Assembly (NCBI GenBank): GCA_028752905.1
Contig: JAQNBH010000015.1
Coordinates: 17,668,112-17,732,111 of the forward strand
Length of the DNA stretch: 64,000 nucleotides
DNA from: Cladorhizidae sp. MBARI D1340-BT2
Lineage: Eukaryota; Porifera; Demospongiae; Poecilosclerida; Cladorhizidae
Direction of reading: 5' to 3'
Numbering within the stretch: position 1 is the first letter of the stretch; the number at the start of each line of letters is the position of its first letter. Below, one piece after another: positions 1 through 11,637 of this stretch. A model generated the notes under the pieces. It was not told where the DNA came from and did not search any database. It saw only the letters and a program-made list of their open reading frames with translations. A program made the position numbers and the translations under genes.

Positions 1-1030
1 ATTCCTGCCACAAATGTCAAGCCACTGAACTGCCTGATGAAAGCATCCTTCCAGGTCATCTGCCCAAAGTAGTGTGTCATCGATGCATTTGGTCTTGTTG
101 GGTATGTTTGACACAATCTCAACGCAGCGTCTTGAGTAACCGTCTCCTGAGGCAATATACCCTTGGGGTACAGTGCGGTACCGATATCTGCCCCATGGGG
201 TGATGAATGTGGTCAGGTGGCGATCTTGCTCACGGATGGGGACACTGTGATACCCATTCCAGACATCGAATACAGACCTTTTCTTGCCGTGGGGCACTGA
301 TCGTGCTTGGTGAAATGGTGACTGGGTGTGATGAGTCACTCTGGTGGCGTGGGCATTCAATGGTTGAAAATCAATAGTCCGTCATGGTTTTCCATTTTTC
401 TTGGCACATATGACCATGCGGTGGCACCAAGTCACTGGCTCACCAACAGGGACTGGCTCTATCACGCCCAATCTCACGTCTTGGTCGAGTCCTGCCTTGA
501 CATCATCTTGCCAATGAATTGGGACTGGTACAGGGGAGTGGTAGGCAACAGGTTCAGCATCAGGGTTGATCATTAGCTTCATTGGGGGGCCTTCCATCAG
601 TGGGAGTGGTTGGTGTTCGCATGTGTTGAGTGTGCTTGACTTGTAGTAGTCAAGGAGGTACTGTTGGAGTTTCTCGCAATTCTCTTCTGTTGCAGGAAAT
701 GGTAGCTTTGTTGGGGATGGAGGTGGTGATCTACGTCTTGGGCAGTTGCAATCTGTTGTGAGGCCACTGTCACTGTGGGTGTATATGCCATGCTCAGCTC
801 TCATGACAGCGCCAACTGTATTGGTATGGCTGTTTACAGTCTCTCCTATAGTGGGGAATTTCTCGGTGATCATGCCGAGAGCGATGCATGCTTCCCTACT
901 GAGGAAAAGTTTATCTGAGTTGTTGGTCACATATGTGATTTGGCGAGTCTCTACCAGGTTGCCCAAGTTGTCTATCCCGGAAAAGCGCAAGATGGCAGCA
1001 CCTAAGATGGTGATGCCTTTGTTGGTGGGT
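1..1030 (-). pseudogene. Ty3/gypsy pol fragment (protease end to RT), element B
   Basis: This is part of a gag-pol polyprotein homologous to the intact element at 56732-61501. On the minus strand it runs from the end of the protease region (LFLSREACIALGMI) through the linker and the start of reverse transcriptase (TWCHRMVICAKKNGKP) to the catalytic motif KCIDDTLLW near 90. The frame stays open from 1152 to 382, meets a single TGA at 379-381 where the homologue suggests Trp, then continues open to the window edge. It is therefore one nonsense change away from an open fragment, and it runs off the left edge. Its upstream end at about 1020-1035 is fused in frame to the integrase of a different gypsy element. 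The residue before I-D-D is Cys, as in the intact copy. Confidence 0.85.
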
Positions 1031-2170
1031 GAGGGAATAAAATCCCCTGGGACCACTAAGGGCATGCCATAAAGCATCTCTGCAATCAATCCAGGTCCTC
1101 CTTGGGTGCTGTCCTGATTCCAAGGAGGACCCAAGGCAGTGCCTGGAACCAATCAGGTGAATCCCCTCTAGCCTTTAAAGCGTCTTTCATATTACTGTGG
1201 AACCTCTCCACTAACCCATTGGACTGGGTGTAATAGGCTGTTGTGTGATGTAAGGTGGTTCCTAAACAATTTGCGATTGCTTTCCATAGGCCAGAGGTAA
1301 ATTGGGCACCTCTGTCAGCATGCCTGAACTGTGGACTCAGTTAGCGGGAAGGCTTCCACCCATCTTGAGAATCTGTCCACAATGGTGAGGTATGTATAAC
1401 CATGAGAAGGGCTGAGAGGTTGGTCCCACCAAATCAACATGGATATGTTGAAATTTCCTTGCAGGTACTTTGAATGTTTGCAATGGGGCCTTAATGTGTC
1501 TAGTAATCTTGGCAGCTTGGCAAGATTCACATTCCTTTGACCACTTCCCCACCTGGTGGGAGAGGTTATGAATGAGTCAAATAACTTCCTTTTCCATGAG
1601 GAAGGCACTAGGGGTCTAACGATGTCTTGGGAGGTGTCACACAACAGATTTACCCCAGGACTAAATTCTATCTCCTGAATGTTTAACCCTGTGTTACTCC
1701 CCTGAAGCAATCTGATATCGGGGTCAGTGGGCTGTTCCTCAGCTAATTTGGCAAAATCGTTGTGGAATTCCGCTTTGGCCACTGCCAGTTTATCAGGGGG
1801 TAACCTCCTGGCCCTTGCATGCATATGGGTGCCTTGGGTGGGTATGAAGTGCTCCGCCCCATGTTTGGGAGCCTCCTGAGTGAACTGAGGATTTGTGATT
1901 GCAAGGAACTTTGCAATCAGTGAGGCATATTCGTCTGTTGGGTTAGTTATAGAACACAAATGAGGAGCCAACAAAAAAGTGTGTATCACAGGTGTTGAAC
2001 TGAAAGTATTTGCAACTACTAGTTGTTTGGTGTTAAGGTTTACCACAGTGAATGGGTTCTTAAGAAATCTGCTCCCAACAATGGTCTAGTTACATCAGCT
2101 ACAAGACCCAAATCAGTTGATTGTATGTGTGATGAACGTAAAAGGGTGAGTTACTACATTACCTAATTGT
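1020..2170 (-). pseudogene. Ty3/gypsy protease-RT start-integrase relic, element A
   Basis: This is a second, unrelated gypsy lineage on the minus strand. Reading down from 2170: the end of a retropepsin (RPLLGADFL), an RT N-terminal segment (MHARARRLPPDKL, about 1830-1790), the linker before integrase (DPDIRLLQGSN, CDTSQDIVRPLVP), the integrase zinc finger tail (CESCQAAK), the core (HIHVDLVGP, TIVDRFSRWVEAF), then DRGAQFTSGLW and NGLVERFHSNMKDAL, and finally GIRTAPKED and AEMLYGMPLVVPG. The RT body and RNase H are missing, so the element has a large internal deletion, and there is at least one frameshift near 1550. It ends abruptly against element B. No LTRs were found. Confidence 0.8.
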
Positions 2171-2230
2171 GTGGTTGATAGTTAAGTGTCTCGTCCACTG
2201 CAGTTTCATAGGTACAACAAAGGCCAAAGC

Positions 2231-2336
2231 AACCATGTATACCCTCATTTACTGTGTAGCTACATGTACACTGGCTCTTCTCCCCTTTTATAGAAACTCC
2301 CTTGCCAATTCCAAAGACATCAATGGAAAAGGCACG
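2231..2336 (-). pseudogene. Relic of ornithine decarboxylase exon 6
   Basis: About 105 bases closely match exon 6 of the three ODC copies in this window, in the same (minus) orientation. The segments for GEEPVY and for the strand before GSF are recognisable, but stops and frameshifts interrupt the reading. Neighbouring exons 5 and 7 were not found here. It looks like the remnant of a fourth ODC paralogue destroyed by the retroelements on both sides. Confidence 0.6.
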
Positions 2337-2423
2337 ATGACAATGAACAATGTCACGCCCTCCCCCTCCTACCTACACCAACATTAGAGCATTTGTTTGT
2401 GTACACAGACATTTTGATGGATC

Positions 2424-3365
2424 AAATTGATTTTTAGATCGAGAAGACTGCTTTTGTGACCCAGTTTGGAAAGTACAAGTTCTCAGTCATACCTTTTGGT
2501 CTTGTTGGTACCCCAGCTGTCTTCCAACGACTGAAGAATGACCTTTTTGCTGACATATTTTCATTTGTTGCTACATATGCGGATGACCTCATCATTTTCA
2601 GCCCACATTGGAAAGACCACATTGTCTACCTACACAAAGGTCTCACCAGACTGGAGGAGGCCAATCTCACACCCAAGCCTTCTAAATGTAACATTGTGAT
2701 GAGAGAATGTCTCTACTATGGATTCATAGCAGGTAGAGACTAGGTAGATCCATACGACATCAACATTCAGGCGATCCATGTCAGCAAAGTAACAAGAATG
2801 AATAACGTGCAATCCATTCTTAGTCTAGCAAGGTATGACAGACTGTTCATCATGCTTTTGTGCTTACATAGCCAAATCCCTCACCGGCCACAAAAAGGAC
2901 AGACCTGAGACCGTTGCGTGGATGAACGAGCTACAGGTAGCTGTTGGTTGTCTCTCTCAAACAGTTTCTCTCTCATGACCCTGTTCTAACAGGACCCAAC
3001 TTTGACAAGCCCTTCCTCCTCCAAAATGACACTTCAGACTGCGGAATTGGGGCCATCCTCGTCATCTCAGAGATGACAGGACCGAGCCCCACTAGCAGTC
3101 TACTCCAAGCAGTTTATAATGCAGGAGGAACGATACTCCACAGTAGAAAAGTAATGTTTGGTCATTGCTTGAGGGATACAACATTTTTAAATCTACCTGA
3201 CTGGCATCACTTTTACAGCCATGCCTGCCTCATCTACCTGGATAGAATGAAGATGATTGTAGTTAGCTGTCCTGGAGGTCTCTATCCTCGGACTACTCCT
3301 TCCCGACAGCATCGCCTAGGAACTTCAAACACCAATGCCAATGGCCTATCCCAACATGCATGAAT
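2424..3365 (+). pseudogene. Ty3/gypsy RT-RNase H relic
   Basis: Plus-strand remains of a gypsy polymerase. The RT palm is recognisable (EKTAFVTQFGKYKFSVIPFG, then TYADDLIIFSPHWKDH, with the YADD catalytic motif near 2575-2586). RNase H follows (NDTSDCGIGAILV, about 3027-3065; YSKQFIMQEERYSTVEK, about 3105-3155), ending with a broken LDRMK and ANGLSQ tail near 3350. Several frameshifts and stops separate these pieces. No gag, protease, integrase or LTR is visible around it. The family is clear; activity is excluded. Confidence 0.8.
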
Positions 3366-3427
3366 GGAAGAGAAAACTTTGCTGGTAAGAGGGAAGGGAG
3401 GGATGTGAGGGACTCACAACCCACACG

Positions 3428-4530
3428 ATGAAGGGCAACAATACTGGTGCATATATTTTGAAAGCAGTGCTGAAGTGTGTTGATGAAATGAATCTGAATT
3501 TGTCTCGCCTGACTGCCATTACAACAGACAGTGCTCCAGCCATGGTTGGGGAGAAGAAAGGGTTTGTCTCACTTTCTTGAGGCATTCAGCCGCCATCAGC
3601 AGATTAAAAGGCTGCATTGCATTGTGCACCAGGAATACTGGTGTGCCACATCAGCAATTATGGAGTACATCATGGCAACTGTTGTGAAGGGAGTGAGTGT
3701 GATCCTTGCCCGTGGACTGAATCACCACCCATTTCAAAAGCTTCTGGTAGAGATGAAAGCAGAATATGGTGATCAGGTTAATTTCATTGGCTGAGTCATG
3801 GCTAGATGCTCAGCAGGGTGTTTGACCTCAGAAAGGAGATGGTGGCCTTCTTGACCGCAAGGATCTGGGAGGGTTCAAAATGTTTTCTGACCCGAGTTGG
3901 ATTGCCAAACTGGCCTTCATTGCTGATATCATGGCTCACCTGAACCAGCACAACCTCAGCTTCAGGGTAAGGATCTCTTAGTCTGCAACTTTCACTCACA
4001 TATCTCCTTTTTGAGTTGAAGTTCTGCCTATGGGAATCTCAGCTGGAGAAAAACAACCTGTCACACTTTCCTCATCTGTGATCTTGCTCTGAAGATGTTC
4101 GCATCAGTGTCTGGGTGCAGTTTATTGGTGACCTCTGCTCTGAGTTTGTCAGCCGTTTAGCTGACATGAGATAAATGCACCAGCTATCGAAATTTTATCT
4201 TCGCATTTTGATGTTGACTGTGAAATAGTGCCATTAAAACTGCAGATGGAACTCATTGATTTCCAGTGTTCAGAAGATTTGAAACCCAAGTTCCTTGCTT
4301 GCCACATTTCTATAAGAACCACATGCTCTCATCTGGATGGTTCCCAAACCTTACCACCCCATGGACAGCAAGTAGTGAGCATGTTTGGCACTACATACCA
4401 CTGTGAACAGTTGTTCTCCAAGATAAAGCATGCCAAGACAGTAGGCTACATTCGCAACTATTAGATCATCACTTGTCTGATGTGCTCCTTCTATATATCA
4501 ACCTGATCCCGATATATATCTCTTTGTGGT
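3428..4530 (+). pseudogene. hAT transposase relic (GTF2IRD2/ZBED-like)
   Basis: Broken plus-strand transposase. The first catalytic-Asp region reads LTAITTDSAPAMVGEKKGF (about 3505-3565). It is followed by RLHCIVHQE (about 3610) and VILARGLNHHPFQKLL (about 3700-3750), then VFDLRKEMVAFL and WIAKLAFIADIMAHLNQ (about 3820-3950). The C-terminal hAT dimerisation segment is FGTTYHCEQLFSKIK (4384-4428). This order matches the GTF2IRD2/ZBED5-type hAT transposases. At least four frameshifts are needed to connect the pieces. No terminal inverted repeats or 8-bp target duplication could be fixed. Confidence 0.8.
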
Positions 4531-4729
4531 TGCAAACAACATCAGGTGTCTCGTTAATAAATTATGATTGTTACATTGTGATTTTTTCTGTCCTCCTGAA
4601 TTTAGCTTTGTAGACGTTGGGCTAAAAAGGTTGGGGAACCCTGCTTCACATGGAATTCTTTGAGGAATTAGTACTCACAACTGCCTTCCTGCAGCCAAGG
4701 TGATTTGTGGATAATAACTTCTGCATAAT

Positions 4730-5480
4730 GAAGGAGATAGAGCAAGAGTTGTTGGATCATCTGAAGAACATCAGGCCGTTTACCATGGAGCTTGAAGTGG
4801 ATGAATTGTGCCCCTTTCTGATTTGCCACCAACACTAAGGAAGACGGAAGACTAACTGCAACAGTTCACAGAAAACCCATGCACACCAACCGGTACCTTG
4901 ATTATAGATCAAATTCATCCTAATGTCAGAAAAGGAGTGGTGAATGATGGAACCAGGAGAGTATTGTTGGAGAAAAAGGAAAAGAAGAACATCCTTAATA
5001 GAGTCTTTTAGAGAATTGTTATGTACAAGCCTTCATCAATTATTCCTCTATAGATCATCTAAACGCATAAAGTACAGCGATACAGGCAATCATGGGTCTG
5101 AAAAGAAGGATCCTATGGTAGTGATTCCTTATAGCAGGGATGACTGAAGACACGTCTGCAGGTAGTTCGACAACTCTTGAGGGCACAACTTAGCAGAGTG
5201 AAAGGTGAATTACCAGCTAGTATGCACTCATGCGTTGTATACCACATCCCTTGCTGCTGTGGGAAGTACTATATAAAGGGAGATCAACAGAAGACTGGAG
5301 ATCAGAATGAAAGAACATCAAGATGCCTGTAAAAAGTGTGCTAAAGAGAAATATGCAACTGTTGAACCTGCATAGGATAATGAAGATCCTATGGAAGCCA
5401 TCATCTTGGACTAGGCCAGATGGTAGAAGGAACTGCTAGTGAAGGAGGAATTGCACATCAGCTTAGCACCAAAGTATGAG
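4730..5480 (+). pseudogene. Penelope-like element fragment (RT thumb plus GIY-YIG)
   Basis: Degraded plus-strand coding segment. It reads like the end of a Penelope-type reverse transcriptase (FTMELEVDELCPFL) followed by a GIY-YIG-type endonuclease remnant (VYHIPC.CGKYYI, LEIRMKEHQDACK, near 5235-5330). A second copy at 50320-51310 has the same segment order, which supports a real family. Stops and frameshifts are numerous. Assignment to Penelope-like elements is inferred from the RT-thumb plus GIY-YIG order. Confidence 0.6.
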
Positions 5481-5859
5481 CGATTCAATTGAAATTGTAG
5501 AATGGACGTATCTGGCTGCTGGTATGCCTTTCTCCAGCCTTAAACTTGTAACCACAATCATACCAAAAAAATCATCATTTGGTTATGTCTATTTTATTCT
5601 CATATAAATATTTTTATTCTATTTATTGTGTTTGGCCTCATGAGCTTAAAGTGTATCTCTAAGACTAATTTATAAATAGGCAAAAAAAATGTCCGCTCGC
5701 TCTTCCTCTCCTATTTGTATGAGATGCTTCTCTGTGACTTCAGTGGGCCTAGTTCATATTCACAAACTCTTGAATAGCTGCTGCCAAGGATCAAATCAGC
5801 CATCAGGAGTTCATGCTGCAGTGTTGCCATCTACACATAGCCCCATGTGGTGATGTTGA

Positions 5860-7980
5860 TCCACCTGTTTTTTTCTCCAGAGCCTGTCGAAATGGCCAAG
5901 ACACCGCTTTCGGTCGATTTTTGTCAAGTACTTAGGACTAAGATTTTAGAGGATCCCTTGTGGGCCAAGAGCCCTTGCCCTTTCAAGTTTGTTACCATAT
6001 TGGAAGGTGTGGTTTTCAGCAATTCTCAAAATGCAAGGGAGAAGCTATTTCTCTTTACCTCCAGATGTCTAAGAGTGTCCCCAAGTTATGGTCAGAATTG
6101 GTCTTTAGCACCTGGGGTTGATAATCAGCTGAGAGGGGAGGAAGATCCCCCTGCTCCCCAAAACCTCATTAGGAAGAGTAAATCTACTGCTCCGGAACCC
6201 TTAGAGTCACTGGGTCACTGAGTGTCTGAGAAGCTGGAGGAGGAGGATTTAAAGGAGCTGTTCACTTGGCTTCCTCTGAGGTTTCCATGGCTCAACCTTT
6301 TCTGCCCTCAGACAGCCCCTCAACTCATCCTGATGCGCCATCCCACCCACCCCTGATATCTTTCCCTTTATTCGCTGTTTCAGAAGGGGATGTTGCTCAA
6401 TCAATCAGATCCTTGCCCTGTGTCGCCTGGTGGTCCTGATGGTTTAAGACCACAACATCTGAAGGACATACACATACTAAAGAATCCTAATGAAATCTCC
6501 TTCCTTCTCTCAATCTTTGCTGCTTTCTCTACCATGGTCCTAGAGGGAAGAATTCTTTCCGCTGTCTGTCCTTTCTTTTTTGGAACTACCATAATAATTG
6601 GCTCTGAGAAGAAAGGGTGTGTGTTCAGACCCATGGCAATAGGATAGCTGGGTACATGGTCAGTGAGGAGATGACATCCCTGCTACCACCCCAGCTGTCC
6701 GTGCCATCTGGCAGTTTCTCAACAACTTGCAATCTAACCATGCAGTAAAGTTTGACATCAAAAACACTTTCAATTCTGTACGCAGAAACAAGATGTTGGA
6801 AGTTATCTATACCATAGCACATGTAATCTACCCTTTTGTTCATTCAGTGAACTCTTCACCATCCTCCTTGTTCTGGGATGGCAAGTCCTTGCAATCAGCC
6901 AAAGTGGTGCAGCAGGGAGATCCTCTTGCCCCTCTCCTTTTCTGTCTCTCACTACATCATAACTGCATTCAGTTGTCATCGGAGTTGTGTGCAATGTTAT
7001 TCGTGATCTTGAACTCATCAAACAAACTGAACAGATTGAGTTAATTTTGAACAACGACAAATCTCAGATCATTTGCCAAGATGCAGTTCCTTCATAGCCT
7101 TCTTAGCCTAAGATGCTGCCAATTATTACCTGGCCCAAGCCATCCTGCCACCTCACTTTCTTTCACACACTGTCACTTTTGTGGATGATTCCCTTTTGGC
7201 ATGATCTGTGTATCACGGCAATCCCCATGTGGCATGCTTCCAGAAGTACTGCTATGCGTGCATGGTATGAAACTCTGTGGAATCTTTGTTGCAAATGCAC
7301 TGGAAAAGTTTGGCTCGAGACCAGCTTTTGGCTGTTTCAACAAAAGAATCTGGTGCATGGCTAAATTCCCTCTCAATCTCATACCTGGGTTTGAGGATAG
7401 ATGATACCATCAGTGTTGCCGTGGGTATCTGCATGGCTTCACTTTGTGTCGTTCCCATAATGGTCAGCTCTGTCAAGCTGAAATGGATTGTCTCACCATG
7501 CATGGTCTTAGCTGCAAGAGGAGTGAAGAATGTTTCTACAGACAGCCATAAATGACATCCTATTCCGGGAATTGTCATCTGCAGGTTTTTCTTCCAGGCT
7601 GGAACTGTCGGGATTTTTTCATTCTCATGGAAAAGGCCTGATTGGGTATGGTTCCATAAGAATGGCAAGCAACTGGTGTGGGATGCGACCTGCGTTTTCC
7701 CAATATGCCCAATCACATTGGGGTTGCAGTGAGTAGTACTGTAGCTGGAGCTGCTATATATGTGGCTGAGGATAAGAAATTGGCAAATATGACAGTCTAG
7801 ATCCTTGCCACTTTTATGTGCCCATGGTCATCGAGTCATTGAGAATTGATTTCCTGAAGTAGCTCAGCATCAGGATAAGGCAAAGAACTGGAGAGGTGAA
7901 TGCCCATGCTCACCTCCTTCAGGCTCTCTCAGTGGCAGACAGCAGGGGAATGACATACCTGTTTTGGGGTCAGTCGGGAG
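5860..7980 (+). pseudogene. LINE reverse transcriptase relic
   Basis: Long decayed non-LTR element on the plus strand. Recognisable parts are PGGPDGLRPQHLKD (about 6425-6470), a basic block before RPMAIG (about 6605-6645), FLNNLQSNHAVKFDIKNTFN (about 6715-6775, RT motif A with F-D-I-K), KVVQQGDPLAPLLFCL (about 6900-6950, motif B) and a C-terminal region (NSLSISYLGLRIDD near 7365-7405; VWDAT region near 7677). The catalytic ADD box is lost. A related 3' end lies inverted at 49440-49875. Frameshifts occur throughout. Confidence 0.75.
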
Positions 7981-7999
7981 TTGAACTTGTTGTTAGCTT

Positions 8000-8320
8000 T
8001 TTAGTTATTCAGTTATTTATTGTGTATTTTTTAATGTGTTAATTGGTTCTTATTTGGGTACTTTTGTACTAACTAACTTGTAATTTATCATTGTATATAT
8101 TTAGTAATAATTATTGTTTTGATGTTATTTCTCCATGTTTCATGCGCTGGACATGTATGCCAGGTTGTGGTTTGTATGAAGTTGAATAGTTAGCTAATGG
8201 TATATAACAAGCTCACATGAGTCTTAACATTTCATTATTCCTGATGAAGGCTAGAGCATCTATTCGAAACATCAAGAGAGTAAATTTCTAGTTGATTATT
8301 GAAAAAGTCATTGTGATTAG
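8000..8320 (+). repeat. Terminal repeat of the Penelope-like family
   Basis: This AT-rich stretch ends with the dispersed signature ATTCCTGATGAAGGC followed by a CGAAAC-type box and AGTAAATTTCTAG. The same arrangement closes the second Penelope-like fragment near 51260-51340, and related boxes occur near 14250 (plus) and 13500 (minus). I read it as the 3' terminal part of that family, detached from its coding region by the LINE relic. Confidence 0.5.
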
Positions 8321-9174
8321 TTTTAACTTCACTACAATTATATTATGCCAATTTTTACAGAGTACTACAGAGTTATCTGGAATATTGCTTATAATAAAAT
8401 ATCAAACTTGACAAATGCATAAAACTGACCAGTAGACTGAAATTAACTAGCTATATAAAATCTAGCTAACAACTACATACAGTCAAATTGTAATTTCTGA
8501 ATGAGCTCTACACTTGCCAACCAAGTTGGTGGTTGATTATTCTCTTGTCATGAATATATATGTCGTTCTTGTTGAGGTTGAACCATCAGACTCTTCAACT
8601 TTTCACTGTAGCAGCAAAAAAGATTAAAACATGGAGCTAACAAAATAACATATGAAAATAATACATCAAGTAAAGTGAATCTGGCATATTTTACCTGTAA
8701 GATTCCCTGATGTAGTAATATGAAGGGGCCACATTGAAACCATTGAATGTTGTCCTCAGACAAAGACTATAACCTCCCATATTCTCAATATATCCAGTCT
8801 CCAATGTTCAATTCAGGCATATATGCTTCACAGACTATATCACTACAGTGTAAAGTTTGCCCCCAAATAAAGGTTTTGTGATGGTGGTTGGATTTCAATG
8901 TTTCCTGCAATAGAAAAGTTGGGAGAAGTGCAATTTGACACTGGATTGTTACCATTAATAATTTTATGACCCTTCATTATAAATATAATGTTTTCATACC
9001 TGGAGGGCAACAGGAATTGGTTTCGTTGCTTGAAAGACACTAAGAAGTCTGAAGGAACCATGTATACCCTCATTTATTGTGTAAATGTACACTGGATCTT
9101 CACCACTCTTTTTAGTCACTTTTTTCCAATCACAGAGACAGCAATGGAATAGGAAGAGCAAGCAAAGAAGAATC

Positions 9175-10639
9175 CTGTATTATATAGTATACATAATAAT
9201 GTATATATATATCAGTGTTCTCCCCAGGATATTTTAAGAAATAGAGCATGTCATTGTAGCAGACTAATGAATCATGAGAGTCTGGTTGCAGAAGGTAAAA
9301 TGGACTAGACAATATCGAATCTGTAACATAATGCAATGAGCAATACATAATATGTTTCACACATATTCTAAATGCTGATATGAATTTCTAAAAATATTTC
9401 CTTGGTGAACTAACTTGTGTTACTGTTCATAATGATGATTCTGTTAGAAATGGATTCAAACTATGCTCTCTCCTAGCCACTGCACCACCTCTTCTATAGA
9501 ATGCTTAAATATCCATTGTACATTTCCACATAGGTTCAGGTCTGTCAGGTGAATGTAAATAAGATTTTTTCACTGATTTATGTTGTTCTTTGAGAGCCCT
9601 GAGGTTTTAGTGTGTGCTATCTATCATTGTATCTCAAGAAGTACATACACCTCCATTAAAAAGGACACACCTTCTGTGGTCTAAAACAGCTCTTTCACTT
9701 CGCTATCGTCCTTCTATAATGGAGAAGTTCAAATCTTCCTAATAGATGTGAGATGAGACTCACTCTTTGCCTGTTTGATCAAGCTCTATCTATCCAAGGT
9801 CTAGCATCACTCTTGTAGCATGGAAAGTCTCTACTTAATCCATATAGTGATGACTTGCTCGGTAGGATGGGCAAGTGAGTTTGTTCCAACTTCTAGGTGC
9901 TCATTTGTTACTATGAATGTACTACAGTACAGGACCAAAGCTCACCTTGGAGCTTTTCAGAAAACACAGACAAATACTTCACTTTTCCAAAAAGAACTCG
10001 TGATCAGGGAAGGTCCTACCAAGCATGTTTGTTTTGTAGACTACCAGTTTCTTCACTAGATTGTTCTTTGTCATACCTGTTGAACAGTGGAAGAACAAAA
10101 GCAGATCGTGTAATCAAAGCGGTGAGCCAACATGTGATGTAAGCTTTTTTAGGGCGGCAGCTAAGTTTGTGACACAAACACACATCATACTTTGCTTTCT
10201 TCCAACTCCAAAATCCATGTAAAGTCTCCTTTGCACTTTGGATCAATACATGTTTGTCAGTGCTGCTACCTGCCATCACTTGAACATCCATGCTTAGTCA
10301 ACCTGCACTACTAACTAGCTGGCAAACCTCTTTGTCCAACTACACCAACACATACATTCTATTGAATCATGAAAAAATATTCTTAAAATATGATTGCTAA
10401 ATATAGAGCTCACTACTTGCTATTGATAGCCACTGCTACTCTTGATGCCATGGGAGGACATTGTATATATAGACAATAATTCATTTTTAAATGACCATGA
10501 ATCCTCATCACTGCATTATTATGGCATGACATTATAGTAGGTTACACAGGAGAACTTTTGGAATGATGAGTGGAAGTACATGACAACCAACTCACAGAAT
10601 AAACAATTGCTTAAGTTAGAGATTATTGTATACTCTCAC
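9175..10639. other. Intron 5 of ODC copy 1
   Basis: This 1465-bp intron is about twice the 709 bp of the same intron in ODC-2. The extra length is largely 9700-10330, which has overlapping open frames of about 80-90 codons on both strands but no domain I recognise. Confidence 0.6.
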
Positions 10640-11637
10640 CTGGTTCAGCAATGACCTTCAAGTCAGGAAAATCACTGAACACTTCCAGATTTCTGTTGAT
10701 ATTTACAGCCATGTTCTTGAAGAGGTCATCCGACATCTTTCTTCCAGGAAAGCCTCCTCCTATGTCTAGGAGGGTCATGTGGTAGCCCACACTGGCAGCA
10801 TAGTGGAATACCTCAGAGGCCAACTCCATAGCATGCTGGTAAGAAGCTGGGTCCTTACCAAAAGAACCTATATGGAAGCTATTTAAACAATTTATCACTA
10901 TAATAAATACTTAAAGAGCGCTACAATAGTGTGGTAAGTGGGAAGCAGCAGTATAAATACCTTAATCCTACTACATTCAAATCCAATGATAAGGCAGTTT
11001 GGAGTAGATCCCTGGCTTCCAAAATGGTGCAACCAAATTTTGCACTATATGACATTGGAGAACTAGAAGAATCTGCAGCAATACGCAGGACTAATCTGGA
11101 ATGGAAGTAAGTAAAAGGTAAATGTCTTAGTATCTTACAGATGAAAATGTTGAGAGAGAATTAATATGATGCATTGGCAGTCAAAGACTATCAAGTACAC
11201 AAGTTACCATCAACAACAACAAAACACACACATTATTACACCTAAATAACAACTGAGCCATGGGCAACCAGACCAGATGGCAGCTAAGTTAATCCAACAA
11301 TCACACAAGGTATGGTCCTTGTGGTTTGAATGTTCTTGCATTAGGATCATCAACCCTACTTTAGAGAGTTTGTAGTGTATGTGGAACTGCCATTAACTAA
11401 AGTATGTATTTTTATTGGGTGGAAGTGGTAATCTTGGGCTAATGCATGGATCATATTACACAACCTGGCAGTGGGGTAGTGCTCCTTCACTTTGTGAAGT
11501 TCCTGGTCATTATCAAAAGGCATGAGCGTCACTCCTCTTTTGGCAGCATACTTCAGATGGGAGATCTGCTTGATTGTGTTGGCATAGATGATGCGATCAG
11601 GACTCACTCCAAGGTCAAGAATCATCTTCATCTCTTT

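Noticed and set aside
382..1152. A 256-codon frame as a complete gene
   Set aside because: It is two retroelement fragments joined in frame; its first residues belong to an integrase and its end is a nonsense codon in RT.
10016..10291. A minus-strand 91-codon frame inside ODC-1 intron 5 as a nested gene
   Set aside because: It overlaps plus-strand frames of equal length, and no domain or conservation could be seen.
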